The notes below the pieces were generated by a model. The model ran no database searches and was not told the DNA's origin. It saw only the letters and a program-made list of their open reading frames with translations. From Hyphodiscus hymeniophilus (taxonomy: Eukaryota > Ascomycota > Leotiomycetes > Helotiales > Hyphodiscaceae): a stretch of DNA of 64,000 nucleotides. Positions within the stretch are counted from its first letter, which is position 1. Every line of letters starts with the position of its first letter. Shown piece by piece: positions 24,582 through 36,573 of this stretch. The stretch covers positions 372,001 through 436,000 of the forward strand of contig VNKQ01000011.1 in assembly GCA_016508695.1 (NCBI GenBank). Direction: 5' to 3'. Position numbers and translations under genes: made by a program.

Positions 24582-26598
24582 ATGAAACGCAAAGCAGACA
24601 CTCAATCAAACGGCCATGATGGCAAAGGCATTCTAAAGAAGCGTGCAAAGACTGGTAGGAATCCAATTACAATCGAACCACACCCAGCCTGACGAGAGAT
24701 CGACAGTCCTCTCAGATGAAGATGCATATAAATGCTTTCGGAAAGATCTTTTCGCAGACAAAACCCTTGAAAATTACACCAAAAATTATGCAGATTCAGA
24801 ACCATACAAGTACGGCGTAATCAGTTCCTTGATCAATGACGAACTCCTTCGGTCCGTTCGCAGTGAAATCAAAGACAATGTTCACTTCACACCCAAAGAA
24901 ACCGACATCTATAAGATACATCAATCTGGCGATCTTGCAAATCTTGATGGTCTCGACAATGCTGCTCTCGAGAAGCTGCCGTCATTACTCCGACTCCGAG
25001 ACGCTTTATACTCCACAGCCTTCCGGAAATATGTTGCTACGATCACAGGATCTGGGGAGTTAAGTGGAAGAAAGACGGATATGGCTATCAATGTATACAC
25101 CCCAGGCTGTCACTTACTCTGCCACGACGATGTTATTGGTAGTCGGAGGGTCAGCTACATTCTATACTTGACGGATCCAGATATTCCATGGAAGGAAGAA
25201 TGGGGTGGAGCACTGAGACTCTTTCCTACAAAGACCTTCGAAGACGAGAACGGAGAAAAGACCAAAGTCCCAAGCCCCGACTTTACAAAAGTCCTCCCAC
25301 CAGCTTGGAATCAGCTGAGCTTCTTCGCCGTACAACCAGGAGAAAGCTTTCACGACGTGGAGGAGGTATACCATGCGGCGAATAAGGAAGCATTGGAGAA
25401 GGAGGGTGGTAGAATTAGGATGGCTATTAGTGGATGGTACCATATTCCCCAGATTGGAGAAGATGGTTATATCAAGGGTGCTGAAGAGAAATGGGGTGCT
25501 AATAGCAGCTTGTTGCAGCTCCAAGGCAACCCGGATCGGTATGACTTCCCTCAGGAGCAACCATCCACTGTGGAAATCCCCATCGAATCGGCAGATGATA
25601 AGGGATTTGAAGAAGCTGATCTCGATTTCTTGCTGAAATATATGGCGCCCACCTATTTAACGCCAGATACGCTGGAACAAGTCTCGGAGCAATTTTTAGA
25701 GATGTCAAGTGTTACCCTTGATGGTCTGCTATCGAAGAAATATGCAGAGAAGATGAAAACGTACATCGAGAAACAGGAAGCAACACCTCTACCGCCAACC
25801 AGCGCTGAGATCGAGAAAGGCTCATGGAAAGTGGCCAGGCCACCGCACAAGCATCGATTCCTCTATCGGCAGCCCTCAAATAAAACAAGCTTGGAAAAGG
25901 AGTCTTCAGAATTGGATCCAATTACCGAACTTCTTCAAGTCTTCCTACCTAGCCCACAATTTCGGAAGTGGCTTCAAATTGCTACAGAGTGTGAGATCGA
26001 AAATTATGATTTAATAGCCAGAAGATTCCGCAAGGGACTCGACTACTCTTTGGCAACCAGCCATGATGGACAGCCAAGGCTTGAATTGGGGTTGGGATTA
26101 ACGCCAACTCCTGGATGGGGTGCTGATGAGGATGAAGAGGAAGGAGATGGAGACGAAATGAAACCAAATGGCTCTGACAAGAAGTCCATACGCGCTGGGA
26201 CACCAAATGGCAATAAAATTGCCGAAGAAGAAGACGACCCCGAGGATGTGGGAGGTCACGAAGTCTACATGGCTGGCGACGATGATGAAGCCGATGGCGA
26301 CGCTGCAGTTTACAAGACTTTTTCCGATGCCGAGGATGACAACGTTCTGTTTACGATGCTGGCATCGTGGAACAAGTTAAGCATTGTTCTGAGGGATAGC
26401 GGCGTATTGAAGTTCGTAAAGTATGTCAGTAAGAGCGCCAAGGGGGATCGTTGGGATATCAGTGCCTCGTATGGCGTAAAGGAAATCGATGATGGCGACG
26501 ATGTGGAGGGACTGGAAGAAATGGTCGCTCTTGAAAGCAGTGACGAAGAGGAGGTGTTCAATGGCTTCCCGGATTCTGAAGATAGTGATTCGGATTAA
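24582..26598 (+). CDS. OFD1: Prolyl 3,4-dihydroxylase, Tpa1/Ofd1 family
   Basis: Fe(II)/2-oxoglutarate dioxygenase of the Tpa1/Ofd1 family, which hydroxylates a proline of ribosomal protein uS12. In fission yeast Ofd1 also controls stability of the Sre1 hypoxia/sterol regulator. The first exon starts at 24582 (MKRKADTQSNGHDGKGILKK), with a basic, NLS-like end; an intron with acceptor GACAG joins it to LSDEDAYKCFRKDLFAD. The N-terminal catalytic domain shows the metal-binding pair in LLCHDDVIGSRRVSYILYL, second histidine in GESFHDVEEVY, and the 2OG-binding arginine in RIRMAISGWYH. The C-terminal half is the second, non-catalytic jelly-roll of this family, with long acidic stretches. About 640 residues, close to yeast Tpa1 length. 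Intact. Confidence 0.88.
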
Positions 26599-27186
26599 TG
26601 GACTATGTCACTGGGCTTATAGAAATATTATGACCACCAACATCTCAGTCCTACAGGAATAGTTTCCCCAAGGCCCTTGGTGGAGCATGGATTTGTTCAG
26701 ATTTCAAGTGCACCGACTCTTGCTATTAAATGCACCATGACCATGAGTACCTTATACACGTGAGTAGATAAAGCTTCTAAATCCCTATTTGAACTTCCAT
26801 CTACAGCTCTGAGAATAAAGGCCAGGATATTGAGCTGGAAACAATGGTGCGCACGGACGGAAAGCGGGGAAATGCACCGACTGGGACAGTCTGGGAGCAT
26901 CGCATTCGCTAAAGTCGCCAATCAAGCATTCGCAAGAACCAGCTGAACAATGGACCAGAACTCTAATACGGTATAATAGTGACGCCGTTCCCTCGATGAC
27001 AGTTTTTTCTGTCTAAGGAAACTTGTCGTGATCCAGGAATTGCTTTGTGTTAGTTTGCACACTTGGAAGTGACATAGCATCAGAATCCAACTTCTGTGTT
27101 TTGAGGACACAGCGGACTGACAAGCCAGCTTTCTTATCCTGACTCCAAATCATTTCACTGCGATAAATTTGTGGTTTCAATCATAC
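26599..27186. other. Intergenic region upstream of P450
   Basis: About 590 bp holding the 3' end of the OFD1 transcript and the P450 promoter. Short minus-strand frames have no recognised product. Confidence 0.35.
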
Positions 27187-28926
27187 ATGATGGCGAGACT
27201 TTTCCTGAAAGAGGCTGCCCTTTTGTTCATCTTCTGGGCTATTTACAAGCAATTCCAGAACTGGCTTCGGTGGAGGGCTTTGAAGCAATTTGGGGCGAAA
27301 TACGGATGTGGAGCTGCTCCAGCCATACCTAACAAACTTCCGGGTGGACTTGAAAGATATGCAATTCTTTTCACTGGGTTCAAAGGTGGGCGATCAACAC
27401 GGTTCTCTTGATTACAAGTTCCCTATTGCCTTCGCCTCGGACAAGCCAATTCTCCTAAGTTCTATCTGAAAGTCGAATCGTGCATCTATAGAGCTATGGT
27501 CTAACCTCTCACAGGAATGGACTTTCTCGAGGACATGATCAGAGCAAGATTTACAGAAATGGGCTGCAACACTTATCGCATCTTTGGTCTCTTCAACTCC
27601 TCCATAGTGACTACGGCCGAGCCCGAGAATATCCAAGCAATCTTAGGTACCAAGTTTCACGACTTCGATCTCGGACCCTCTCGTCGAGAGAACTTCCACG
27701 ACATGCTCGGCAATGGCATTTTCACGGCGGAGGGCGAAGCCTGGGCACGTTACCGCAGCCAGCTCAAACCCCAGTTTACTCGGGACCAAGTCTCGGATCT
27801 CGAGACTGCAGATCGCCATCTCCAGGCTCTGTTCAAAGCACTTCCACAGCAGAATACGGATGGTTGGATCGAATCCGTGGATATACAACCCTATCTCTAT
27901 CGCTTTACTATGGATGCCAGCACTGAATTTCTGTTCGGTGAATCATTTCAAGACTCCTCCAAAACTAGGAAAGTGCAAGGGGACATGGATTTCGCCGAAG
28001 CTATCACCTACGCACAGGAGTATCTGTTCTGGCGCATCCGCCTTCGTGGATTATACTGGCTCGCGAAATCCAAGCGGTTCAAGTATGCTTGCAAAGTTGT
28101 CAAAGACTTCGGCGATGTCTACGTCCGAAAAGCACTAGATCCGAACTACAAACGAGCCTCTGTGGGTTCAGGACAAAAGGAGAAATTCGTGATGCTTGAT
28201 GCAATGGTTGCCGAAACAAGAGATCCGGTTGAGCTCAGAGATCAGATCTTGCATCTCCTGCTCGCTGGTCGAGACACGACGTCTGCTCTCTTGAGCTGGA
28301 CAATCCTTCTACTCGCTCGAAATCCAGAGGAGTTTGAAAAACTGCGGGATGTTGTGATTGATACTTTTGGGACAGAAGAAGAACCTAAGCAGAAATTGAC
28401 GTTCACTTCGTTGAAAGCGTGTAAGGCTATAACTTACGTCCTTTACGAGGCTATGCGGCTTTACCCTCTCCTCCCTATCAACGGGCGAGTAGCATTGAGA
28501 GATACTGTCTTGCCCACTGGTGGCGGGCCTGATCGAAAGCAGCCTCTTGCCATTATGAAAGGAGAGCAAGTCGGGTATTCGATCTATGTGATGCATCGGA
28601 GAGCGGACATTTGGGGTGAGGATGCGGATGAGTTTGTCCCTAAAAGGTGGGAGGGGAGGAAGTTGGGCTGGGAATATCTCCCATTTTCAGGTGGGCCAAG
28701 AGTGTGTCTTGGTCGTGAGTATAGCCTTGAGAAAATGTGGAGTTTTGCTGACGAGTTAGAACAATATGCGCTCAATGAGGCTTCTTTCGTGGTTGTCAGC
28801 ATTCTGCGACGGTTTGATAAGATTGAGGCCTTACACAAGGGACCTGTTCGGAAGAGCTTATCTTTGACGCTATCACCGATGGATGGAGTGAAGGTGAAGA
28901 TGCACAGGGCGGTGGCCTCTTCCTGA
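27187..28926 (+). CDS. Cytochrome P450, CYP52-like
   Basis: Microsomal mono-oxygenase, about 537 residues in two exons; an intron of about 125 bp (27389-27513) joins LFTGFK to GMDFLEDMIRARF. The N-terminus is a membrane anchor (LFLKEAALLFIFWAIYKQF). Conserved elements are HLLLAGRDTTSALLSW (I-helix oxygen-binding region), YEAMRLYP (ExxR) and the haem loop FSGGPRVCLGREYSLEKM with the cysteine ligand. The sequence ALKQFGAKYGCGAAP and the region around FHDFDLGPSRRENFHDMLGN are typical of the CYP52 clade, which does terminal hydroxylation of n-alkanes and fatty acids. The start at 27187 (MMARLF) is chosen over an upstream non-ATG extension. The natural substrate is inferred from the family only. 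Confidence 0.87.
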
Positions 28927-29159
28927 GCGGATGGGTCGTGGAGTCGTTCAGTAAAGTTTTGGGTCGCATGAGAAGATGCAGGCGTTTCGTCCGGACGAGG
29001 AGGAAATAGCTCGACAACCACTCAATAATAGTTTAACAATCATTTGATACATAGAACATGCGATCAAAGGTATTTAAAAGCCCAACAAACACACCAATTT
29101 CATCAACCAAACTTACGCCTCGCTTTCCCATGCGTCCCTCTTCTCGTCCTTCACGCCCT

Positions 29160-29813
29160 CTAGTAAGGAGGCTTATACCTCCTCTTCTCCACAACGGGTT
29201 TATACTGCTTGAATTTCTCCTCCAACTCATCTTCGTCCCACTGCTTGTACGGCTCAGTCCCAATATATTTCCCCTCCAAGTCCCTCGCAAACCACTTCAA
29301 ATAATCCCTTCTCGGCATATAAATCACCTTTGTCATTCCTCTGTCGTCATCTTTCTTCGCCTCGCCCTTCAACCTCTTCAGAAAACTGCCTCGTCTCGCT
29401 CTCTTCTTCTCTTCCTCCTCGACAGTCTTTGGGTTTGGTATGACATCCACTACGATAGCAGGGATGATGGAATCGTCAGTATACCGTCTGGGGAGGAGCT
29501 GAGGTAGAGAATGCATGTCGCCACCCATGGACATGAGATTGGAGTGCTTGTAGCCGGGCATTGGGCGACCGGTTGCCGTGAAGTGCATCATGGAATCCTC
29601 GTCGAGCTCTGGCCGGGGACTGTTGATAAGAGGCTCAAAATCGGAGTCGTAGTTTGAGCTCTGAATTGGACCGGTGATGATATCCGCAGCTGCATAGCCG
29701 ACTGTTTGATTGTTCGTATCGCGGTAGGGGAGAAGATTCGGTGGCTGCTGAGAAGGCGTGTTTACGGGTTTGACGGGCTTGAGGGGAGACATCGTTCGGA
29801 AAAGGGTTGGCAT
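29160..29813 (-). CDS. Hypothetical protein with basic C-terminal motif
   Basis: Single-exon frame. The frame is open up to 29909, but the first ATG is at 29813 and gives 217 residues (MPTLFRTMSPLKPVKPVN...). The N-terminal half is Pro/Ser/Asn-rich and likely disordered. The C-terminal 90 residues are charged and look conserved in style: RARRGSFLKRLKGEAKK, then KVIYMPRRDYLKWFARDLEG and ending EKRRYKPPY. I do not recognise a named domain. There is no signal peptide or membrane helix. It is convergent with the P450 gene, 233 bp away. An upstream coding exon cannot be excluded. Confidence 0.55.
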   Translation of the reverse strand: MPTLFRTMSPLKPVKPVNTPSQQPPNLLPYRDTNNQTVGYAAADIITGPIQSSNYDSDFEPLINSPRPELDEDSMMHFTATGRPMPGYKHSNLMSMGGDMHSLPQLLPRRYTDDSIIPAIVVDVIPNPKTVEEEEKKRARRGSFLKRLKGEAKKDDDRGMTKVIYMPRRDYLKWFARDLEGKYIGTEPYKQWDEDELEEKFKQYKPVVEKRRYKPPY

Positions 29814-29909
29814 TGTAAAGCAAGGCCGTGGGATATCGAGGTATGTATATTGTATGCTGCCAAGACGACGGTCTTGGAGAATTGGCTGCGGCGAGCTATT
29901 GTTTGACAC

Positions 29910-30782
29910 TACTAGTCTTGGAGGCGTTGAACATTAGTGGTCAGCTTCCTGTTGAAGTACTCGTGACCTACTGTTTATAGAGTGATTGAATCAATCAGGC
30001 TAGAGCATAAGGCTGAGTAGAGGATTTTCAGGAGTTATCTCGGAGAGGATCTGTTATCTTGGCTCTTCACTGCTTTCAGCCTCCACAATCGACAGAGCAA
30101 CACGCGATGTCTCTGCTGCGTCTTTGTGTCTCTAGGTATGTTTGCTGCGCCTCGAGGTTGTCAAGTCGGAAGTGATTTACCCCGCGGTTCGCTACAGGCC
30201 GAGGGACAGTCTATTCTCACCCCTTGAAGATTAATATGAGCAATTTGCAGCCAAATTGTGTTGCTTTCGGTCTTTTGGTCTTACGCTTTGATATTTCAAT
30301 GCTCTGCAAATGCAAACAGCATTTCTTTGCTAGTGTCTGTTGAATAGGCTGTTATCCGCATCATATATGCTTGTTTTGCTTAAGACTTTGTAAACCAGTT
30401 ACCTAAATTGGCACTAGCTTGGCAACTAGACACACCCCTCTTGTGTGATGAGTTTTGACTTCATACGTCGTACCTTCTTAATTTTTCTGCTCAACTGTGT
30501 AATAGGAAAGCTTATTTACACTATTGTCATCGTCTTTGCAACAGGATTCGTACTTTTCTCCGTTCCGTTAAAATTAACAACTTTAGAGTACTCTTTAAGT
30601 AATATCAAGCTGTCAGTCCTTCCGAAAATTGCCGATAAAAGTCTAAGCCTCCTTTAACAGCAACAACGGCGTTACTTTTACTCAGAATGAGAGGAGACAA
30701 TTGAGCCGAGAAAATTGGTCACGGTTGTTGGATTAGCATTTGTTCGACTCATGTGCGTATCTGAAACAAAGCTACACTCATC
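29910..30782. promoter_or_regulatory. Divergent intergenic region before C6 regulator
   Basis: About 870 bp between the minus-strand hypothetical gene and the Zn2Cys6 regulator. It should contain both promoters. A short plus-strand hydrophobic frame (30445-30657) has no recognisable match and is probably chance. Confidence 0.35.
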
Positions 30783-32081
30783 ATGGGCGAGAAAATGCAG
30801 CGGCGATCTATAATCCATAAGAGAAGCCATTTGAAGTCTCGGCATGGCTGTACAGATTGCAAGAAAAGAAAGGTGAAGGTAACACCACACCAATGATCCT
30901 TCGGCACTTCTGCAACTGACTCTAGACAGTGTGACGAATCGCCTGAAGGCTGCAATAATTGCCTCAAACGGCGGACAACTTGTTCTCTGAAGACGCCATC
31001 GCCAACACCGCCTCCACCATACGCCAACTCACCATCACAGTCCAGTATTGCAGGTCCATTGGTCAATGTGCTTGATCTAGAGTTATTGCATAATTTTTCT
31101 ACTCAGACATTTCAATCAATGGAGGGACCATCAGACAACTCAGACTTCTATCGAACAACATTCGTCACGGAAGCTCTGAAGTCCGACTTCGTTCTCCATT
31201 GCCTCCTCGGCTTCTCAGCCTTCCACTTAGTCCAACAGTACCACGAACGCCTCCGAGATGCCTCGGAACATGAACAACCGCTGCTTCGCTCCAAGATTGG
31301 CGACTATCTTTTTGCAGCGCATCTCCATCACAATGCTGGCGTAAGCATCTTCCGACAAAATCTGACATTGATCACCGAAGACAACTGTCATTCTATGTTT
31401 GCGGCTGCGTCTTTGATATTCTTGACATCTTGCGCGGAATCCTGCGAGAACGTGCGCCATGCCGCCGAGCCCATCATGCCATCCGGGAATGATCCGGTGC
31501 CAAACGTCACCAAATTGTTGATACTCCTCCGTGGCGTAAAGACCGTTCTTGGGGGTAGCTGGGAATGGGTAAGAAAGGGACCAATGGGGCCCATTTTTGT
31601 ACGAAAGGGGTTGCAAGACTTCGAGAGCAACGTCGGAGTCATGGACTCAGATGCGGCTTGTTATCTGGACAATCTATCCGCTGCTTTCAGCGAACACTCC
31701 GAACCAGACATAGAACAGGTCTGCACGGAAGCCATTGAACTTCTGAAGAGAACCTGGAAAGGCCTTGCGAATGGCTGTGATCACGGGGCAGCTTTCGTCT
31801 GGATGGCAGGGTTGGATGATAAGTTTATGAGTCTTCTGGAGATGAAGAGATCTGAGGCACTTTTGGTTCTTGGGGCTTATTGCGTGTTGATACATACCAC
31901 AGGCAGTTGGCGCTGGTGGATCAGAGGATGGCCGACGAGTATGTTGAGTACGATTGTAGGGATGGTGGACGAACGGTGGCAACCATGGCTCCAATGGCCA
32001 GCAAGAGTAATTAGGGCCGATGATGCTAGCGAATGGAGGCACCGTTTTCTGGTTGTTACGGAGGGCGTGTGTTGTCAGTAG
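30783..32081 (+). CDS. Zn2Cys6 transcription factor, Upc2/Ecm22-like
   Basis: Fungal binuclear-cluster regulator of about 410 residues. From the ATG at 30783, MGEKMQRRSIIHKRSHLKSR leads into CTDCKKRKVK, an intron of about 50 bp, then CDESPEGCNNCLKRRTTC. The six cysteines are spaced C-x2-C-x6-C-x6-C-x2-C-x6-C, the canonical cluster. A Pro/Ser linker (SLKTPSPTPPPP) follows, and then the helical regulatory domain typical of sterol-uptake-control (Upc2-like) proteins: LLHNFSTQTF, FVLHCLLGFSAFHLV, ending RFLVVTEGVCCQ. Yeast Upc2 senses ergosterol and activates sterol genes, but this fungal subfamily is large and most members are uncharacterised, so a sterol role is inference. It is convergent with the RTA1-like gene. 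Confidence 0.82.
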
Positions 32082-32333
32082 ACAATGGCGATTGGAGCAT
32101 TCCGAGAAGCCGAAATCAGAAAGATCCACATCAAAAAAGTCCTCGCGAAACGGCTTCTCTTGTTCAAGAGGGTACTTGCAGTCTATCTATCTGTTACACG
32201 AAAACCCAGCATACTGATTCTACAAAGCCTCGACAACCCAACCAGCCGACCTATTTTACACCGGAATTACCTTGTCGCCGAACCTATGGCTCATTACCAC
32301 AACTCCTCCTATATGCAACGCCAAAACCTGCAT

Positions 32334-33235
32334 CTATAAAGGTTCCATCGACACGTCTCGCTCATGCGATATCTTCTTTCGTCCCGGTATTAACTCGCTC
32401 GGATGTATGCCATTGAAGACTGCAACCACGATGAACATGAGCGTTCCATCGAAAATGTACAAAAAGACCTCATGTCCCAAGATGTATCCGTCATTGCCCT
32501 GAATATACTCGATGACTCGAATGAGCGATCGAACCATGATGAGCAAACTGACGAAGTAGAGGGTGTACAGATGCTTCTCCCAAGGCATGTCGGATTGGAG
32601 GGAGACAGGTGTGGGGTTCTTGAACATGCGCTTATGGAAGAGAAGGGCAACGAAGACGAATATTCCAAAACCAATGATTTGGATAACAAGTCCAGCCAGA
32701 ATGATATCTTGACCAAGGCTCTGATTATTCCCATTCTTTCCTGAGAGGATTCCAGCACCTGTAGGTTAGGCGTCAGTAATTGCTCGCTCCTTGCCGGGCC
32801 TGGCTTCTTCTTGGGACATCACATACCACTAGAAAGCACCAAAAAGCTGAACACATCCGACGTCACAAAGATCTTCGTCAACCATTTTTTCCGGATCAAC
32901 GAGAACTTCTCCCCATCAATCGCGACAATGATGCGCCCCAGTACCATATAGATACTTGCTGCAAACAACGCCGGCGCCACGAGCAGGGTGATGGACTGAA
33001 TAATGAAGGGTCCCAGTGTCCAATTTGGACTCTGGTTTGAGGAGATAATGCGTGCGATGTAGCCTATCACTTCGAAGATTGCGCCTACGACTAGGGGGAT
33101 GAAGTACCATGTTCGCGCGCGGATGAGTTGATAGAGGTGCAAGAGAGACGTGAGAGAGAAGAGAACTGTGAATATCGCGGCTGCGGCAAGCGAGGGATTG
33201 TAGTGATAGTATCTGAAGTCTGATTCTGCCGCCAT
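32334..33235 (-). CDS. RTA1-like lipid-translocating exporter family protein
   Basis: Seven-helix fungal membrane protein of the RTA1/RSB1/RTM1 family (about 280 residues, one short intron near 32761-32826). The start at 33235 gives MAAESDFRYYHYNPSLAAAA, the usual YxYxPS-type N-terminus. Helices include IFTVLFSLTSLLHLYQLI, FIPLVVGAIFEVIGYIARI, ITLLVAPALFAASIYMVLGR and LAGLVIQIIGFGIFVFVALL. Family hallmarks are GAIFEVIGYIAR, the conserved LAPALFAASIYM-type segment and RSLIRVIEYIQG. Yeast relatives are linked to sphingoid-base export and resistance to 7-aminocholesterol. The direction of transport, or whether it transports at all, is not shown by the sequence. Intact. Confidence 0.88.
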
Positions 33236-33925
33236 TATGTTGGAAGCGAGGCTGGACTATCGAAAAACTTTGTGAGCGGACAGGATCCGAATGTATCGAG
33301 AAAATTGGGAGAATTTGGAGAGTTGGTTAAGTCGAAGATTTCAGGAATCAAGACGGAAGCTTACTCGTACCGAGCCCGTTGAGCTTTTTGACAGAGCAGT
33401 GAAAGAGCGACAGTGAACCAAGTATATATCGAGCCCAAACCTCGACAAATTCCTCTCCGGGCTATGCAGCCTCTTATCAGTACCGTTCTGCCAACCCAAG
33501 ACTTACGACACTACCGTAAACGATATACGCCAATACGAAAGTCTCGGTTTCCAGTATCATTCGCCAGCCTTGCACCTCACACCAGCTCTCCGGGCCCAAC
33601 AACCCCTTTTTTGGGCCGGTCCGCATACCCTCCGTATCGAATGTAATACTATTGGCTGAGACGGCTGGAATGGACGCGCAAGTCAATAAGAGCACGTCTT
33701 GCAAGCAGTGACAAATGTGCAAGGCTGAGCTACAGGGATACTCGCATTTGTCGGATGCGCATTCCATTGGTTAAGAAAGGGTATGCTTCAGCGCATGGAC
33801 TGGGAAGAGCGAATACGAATACTGGACATGAATGTGAGCGTTGCGACAATGTTTTGCTTACTCCTTTCATTGTATTATCTTATATGTAGCTGAGGACCCC
33901 TTTCATTTCTATCATATCATGTATC
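33236..33925. other. Intergenic region upstream of RTA1-like gene
   Basis: About 690 bp holding the RTA1-like promoter. A 96-codon minus-strand frame (33477-33767) and a plus-strand frame (33413-33646) match nothing I know. Confidence 0.35.
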
Positions 33926-35457
33926 TCATTTCGTATTCAACTTTATACCAATGCTAATAACGATTCCGAAGGTACAAAAACTCCTATTCCACCAGCTCAG
34001 TTGTTCATCAAAAGCTGTTTCAGCTGTATAGACAGGGGTCTGTGGGCCGTGAATACGGGATACGATGAAGGCCACGATGCTGCCCAGCTCGTTCATATGC
34101 GCTTCTGACTCGTCGCAGATACGCTTGTTTTCCCATGGGCAAATATTTCGTCCGTGATTTGTTTTCTTATTAATTATTAGCATTGTAGGGGGGCTTAAGC
34201 TGGCACATAGAAGTCGTATCTATGGGGCTGTGAACTCTCCACGATCTTTCAAATACGTCACCCCTCTGTATTGGGGACAACGCTTTCGCTGGGTTTGAGT
34301 GGATTCGGACTGGCATTCGGAGATTCCGAGAGCTGCGGTTCTTCATTAAGAAGTCGCGCTCACCAGACACTTTTAGCTGGATCATGATGTCTCCGCTAGT
34401 CCTGGTTGGCACTCAATATCCTTCATATTGATACTGCCCGGTTCCAAAGCTGCAGGCGCAAGACCATATCCGTTCATCGATACCACCCATTGCCCGGTTT
34501 GAAGTGCGGAATTTTTGATGGATTCGAGCTCCCTCCAAGGAGGAGAATCTCTCTGGGCATTGATCTTTTCAAGATCCTACTTAGTTGTTTTGCATTCCTT
34601 CTTTTAACAGTATACACTGCTGTATTCTCAATGCTGGTAGAGCACCAGGGTGCAGATTATGAAGGTCTCTAGAAGATGAAGTGCATATTGCAAAGGCTGT
34701 CGAATTATAGATTGCAATGAATTGGAGAACAACTTTGACTTCCAATGCATCCAGCTGGCCGTGGAATGAAGGCGTCTAATACTTGAATGTTCTTGGTACG
34801 ACTTCTTGTTTCTCAATAACAGCATGGCTAATGCTCGGATAATGAAAGCGCTCAACATTATTGTAAGCCGCAAACTTCCAGAAGCTTTTGAGAAGGGCGC
34901 CTTGCCGAACGATGGATCGAGACATACGAGAAGCAGAAATGGAGGGGTTTGCCGGGTTATATCTGAAGTCTTTGGATTTCACATCCCATTTCATTAGGAG
35001 TAGTGAAGACCATAGTAAACTAGTGTCTCAATCTCTTTGGCGAACTGATTGATGGGTTGTTTATAGAAGATAGCTGTTCCCATATGGGCTTTTTGACACA
35101 TGACAAAGTAACCACAGGACCAGAGACATTGAGTAAACCTAGAACACTGTTCATCTTCTCGGTGTTCGTAAAGTAGTTCCCAGAAGCAGAGCCTCAATCT
35201 TGAGTCTAATGACCGCTTCAATTAACACCAAAACAAGGGTCGACATACCTAGTACATTGGAAGCTTTGGAATTTGGCTTGAGTGTAGAAGCTTGCCGTGT
35301 CCTCAAAGAAGAAATTCCTTATCTGGGAAATCACGCTAAGATAAGGATTACTGTACAACCCCTCAACCTTAGATGCCTCCTTGTTAACGTACCATCTAAA
35401 ACATCCCACCAAGCTTGCTACAACAGCCCAGAATAGTGTTCCAGTCAATACTGACAT
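33926..35457 (-). pseudogene. Possible decayed cytochrome P450
   Basis: Minus-strand remnant about 1.5 kb long, the size of a P450 gene. At the 5' end an anchor-like helix is readable (MSVLTGTLFWAVVASLVGC followed by FRWYVNKEASK). At the 3' end the frame contains HGRNICPW, which resembles a haem loop of the FGHGRxxCPG type but has tryptophan in place of the last glycine. Between them are only short, mutually frameshifted pieces with stops, including FIAIYNSTAFAICTSSSRDL, which loosely recalls an I-helix. No other open frame explains the region. Anchor, spacing and haem-like loop agree, but each is weak alone. It could also be unrelated non-coding DNA. Confidence 0.3.
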
Positions 35458-35544
35458 TTAATCAACGCTCCACGTCTTCAATTGAGATCTTCTTCTCTCT
35501 GCGGAACAGGCAATCCTTATCCTGATCCCTCCGAAGCTTTTACG

Positions 35545-36573
35545 ATGTCTCCACCAGCCATCATCGCACCCTCAATCCTGTCAGCGGATTTCGCGGCCTT
35601 GGGAGCAGATTGCTCAGATACAATCAAGAATGGCGCAGAGTGTGTAAATGGTCCTTTACCTTCTCACTGCCTCGATTCCGCGCTCCTCCGTGCTTTGATT
35701 CAATCTAATATTGCCCATTTGATTTAAGCTTGCAAACGCTCCATTTATGTTTACAATCTGCACTGAGCATGTACTAACTCTGACTCAAGTTGGCTGCATG
35801 TGGACATAATGGACGGACACTTTGTACCAAACATCACATTCGGAGCCCCAGTAGTCACGAAAATCCGAAGTCATGTCGCAAAACCAACGGAAGAGCATGG
35901 AAAAGGCACTTTTGACTGCCACATGATGATCTCCGAGGTATGAGTTTCTGCGAATCTCTTATCCAAGATCAATTGACTAATGGTGTACGCATACAGCCGA
36001 AGAAATGGGTCAAGGAATTCCAAAAAGCTGGCTGCGATTTATATTGTTTCCACTACGAAGCAGCAATTTCTAGCACTGCGGCCGAGAGCCCTGAAGCTAC
36101 GAGCGAGACGAAGACCAGTCCAAAAGATTTGATCAAATATATCCATGATTGTGGGATGTTAGCCGGGATTGCGATTAAGCCAGATACCAAGGTTGATGTG
36201 CTGTGGGATATTCTCGAGAATAAGGAGGAGAAGGAACGGCCGGATGTGAGCTCGAACCCTCTCAATTTTACTCCCTCATGGTTGTACAGGATGCTAACGA
36301 TTATAGATGGTTCTCGTCATGACGGTTCATCCAGGATTTGGAGGGCAAAAGTTTATGGCCTCTGAACTGCCCAAAGTCGCGGAACTGAGGAAACGTTATC
36401 CCGATTTGAATATTGAGGTTGATGGAGGCCTAGGCCCTGGTACCATTGATCAGGCTGCTGACGCTGGAGCAAATGTTATTGTTGCTGGAAGTGCTGTGTT
36501 TGGAGCCAAGGACCCAGCGGATGTGATCACGAAGTTGAGGGAAGCTGTCGAGAAGAGAAGAGCGCATCTTTAA
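35545..36573 (+). CDS. RPE1: Ribulose-phosphate 3-epimerase
   Basis: Interconverts D-ribulose 5-phosphate and D-xylulose 5-phosphate in the cytosolic non-oxidative pentose phosphate pathway. The ATG at 35545 gives MSPPAIIAPSILSADFAALG. A first intron (donor GTGTGTAA, acceptor CTCAAG) joins NGA to DWLHVDIMDGHFVPNITFGA, restoring the catalytic HVDIMDGHFVPN with metal-ligand His and Asp. Two further introns lie near 35939-35996 and 36246-36305. Other signatures are HMMISEP, AGIAIKPDT and MVLVMTVHPGFGGQKFM, then EVDGGLGPGTI and ANVIVAGSAVFG (phosphate loop). About 255 residues. There is a small insertion (TAAESPEATSETKTSPKD) compared with bacterial enzymes, as seen in other fungi. All catalytic elements are present. 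Confidence 0.95.
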
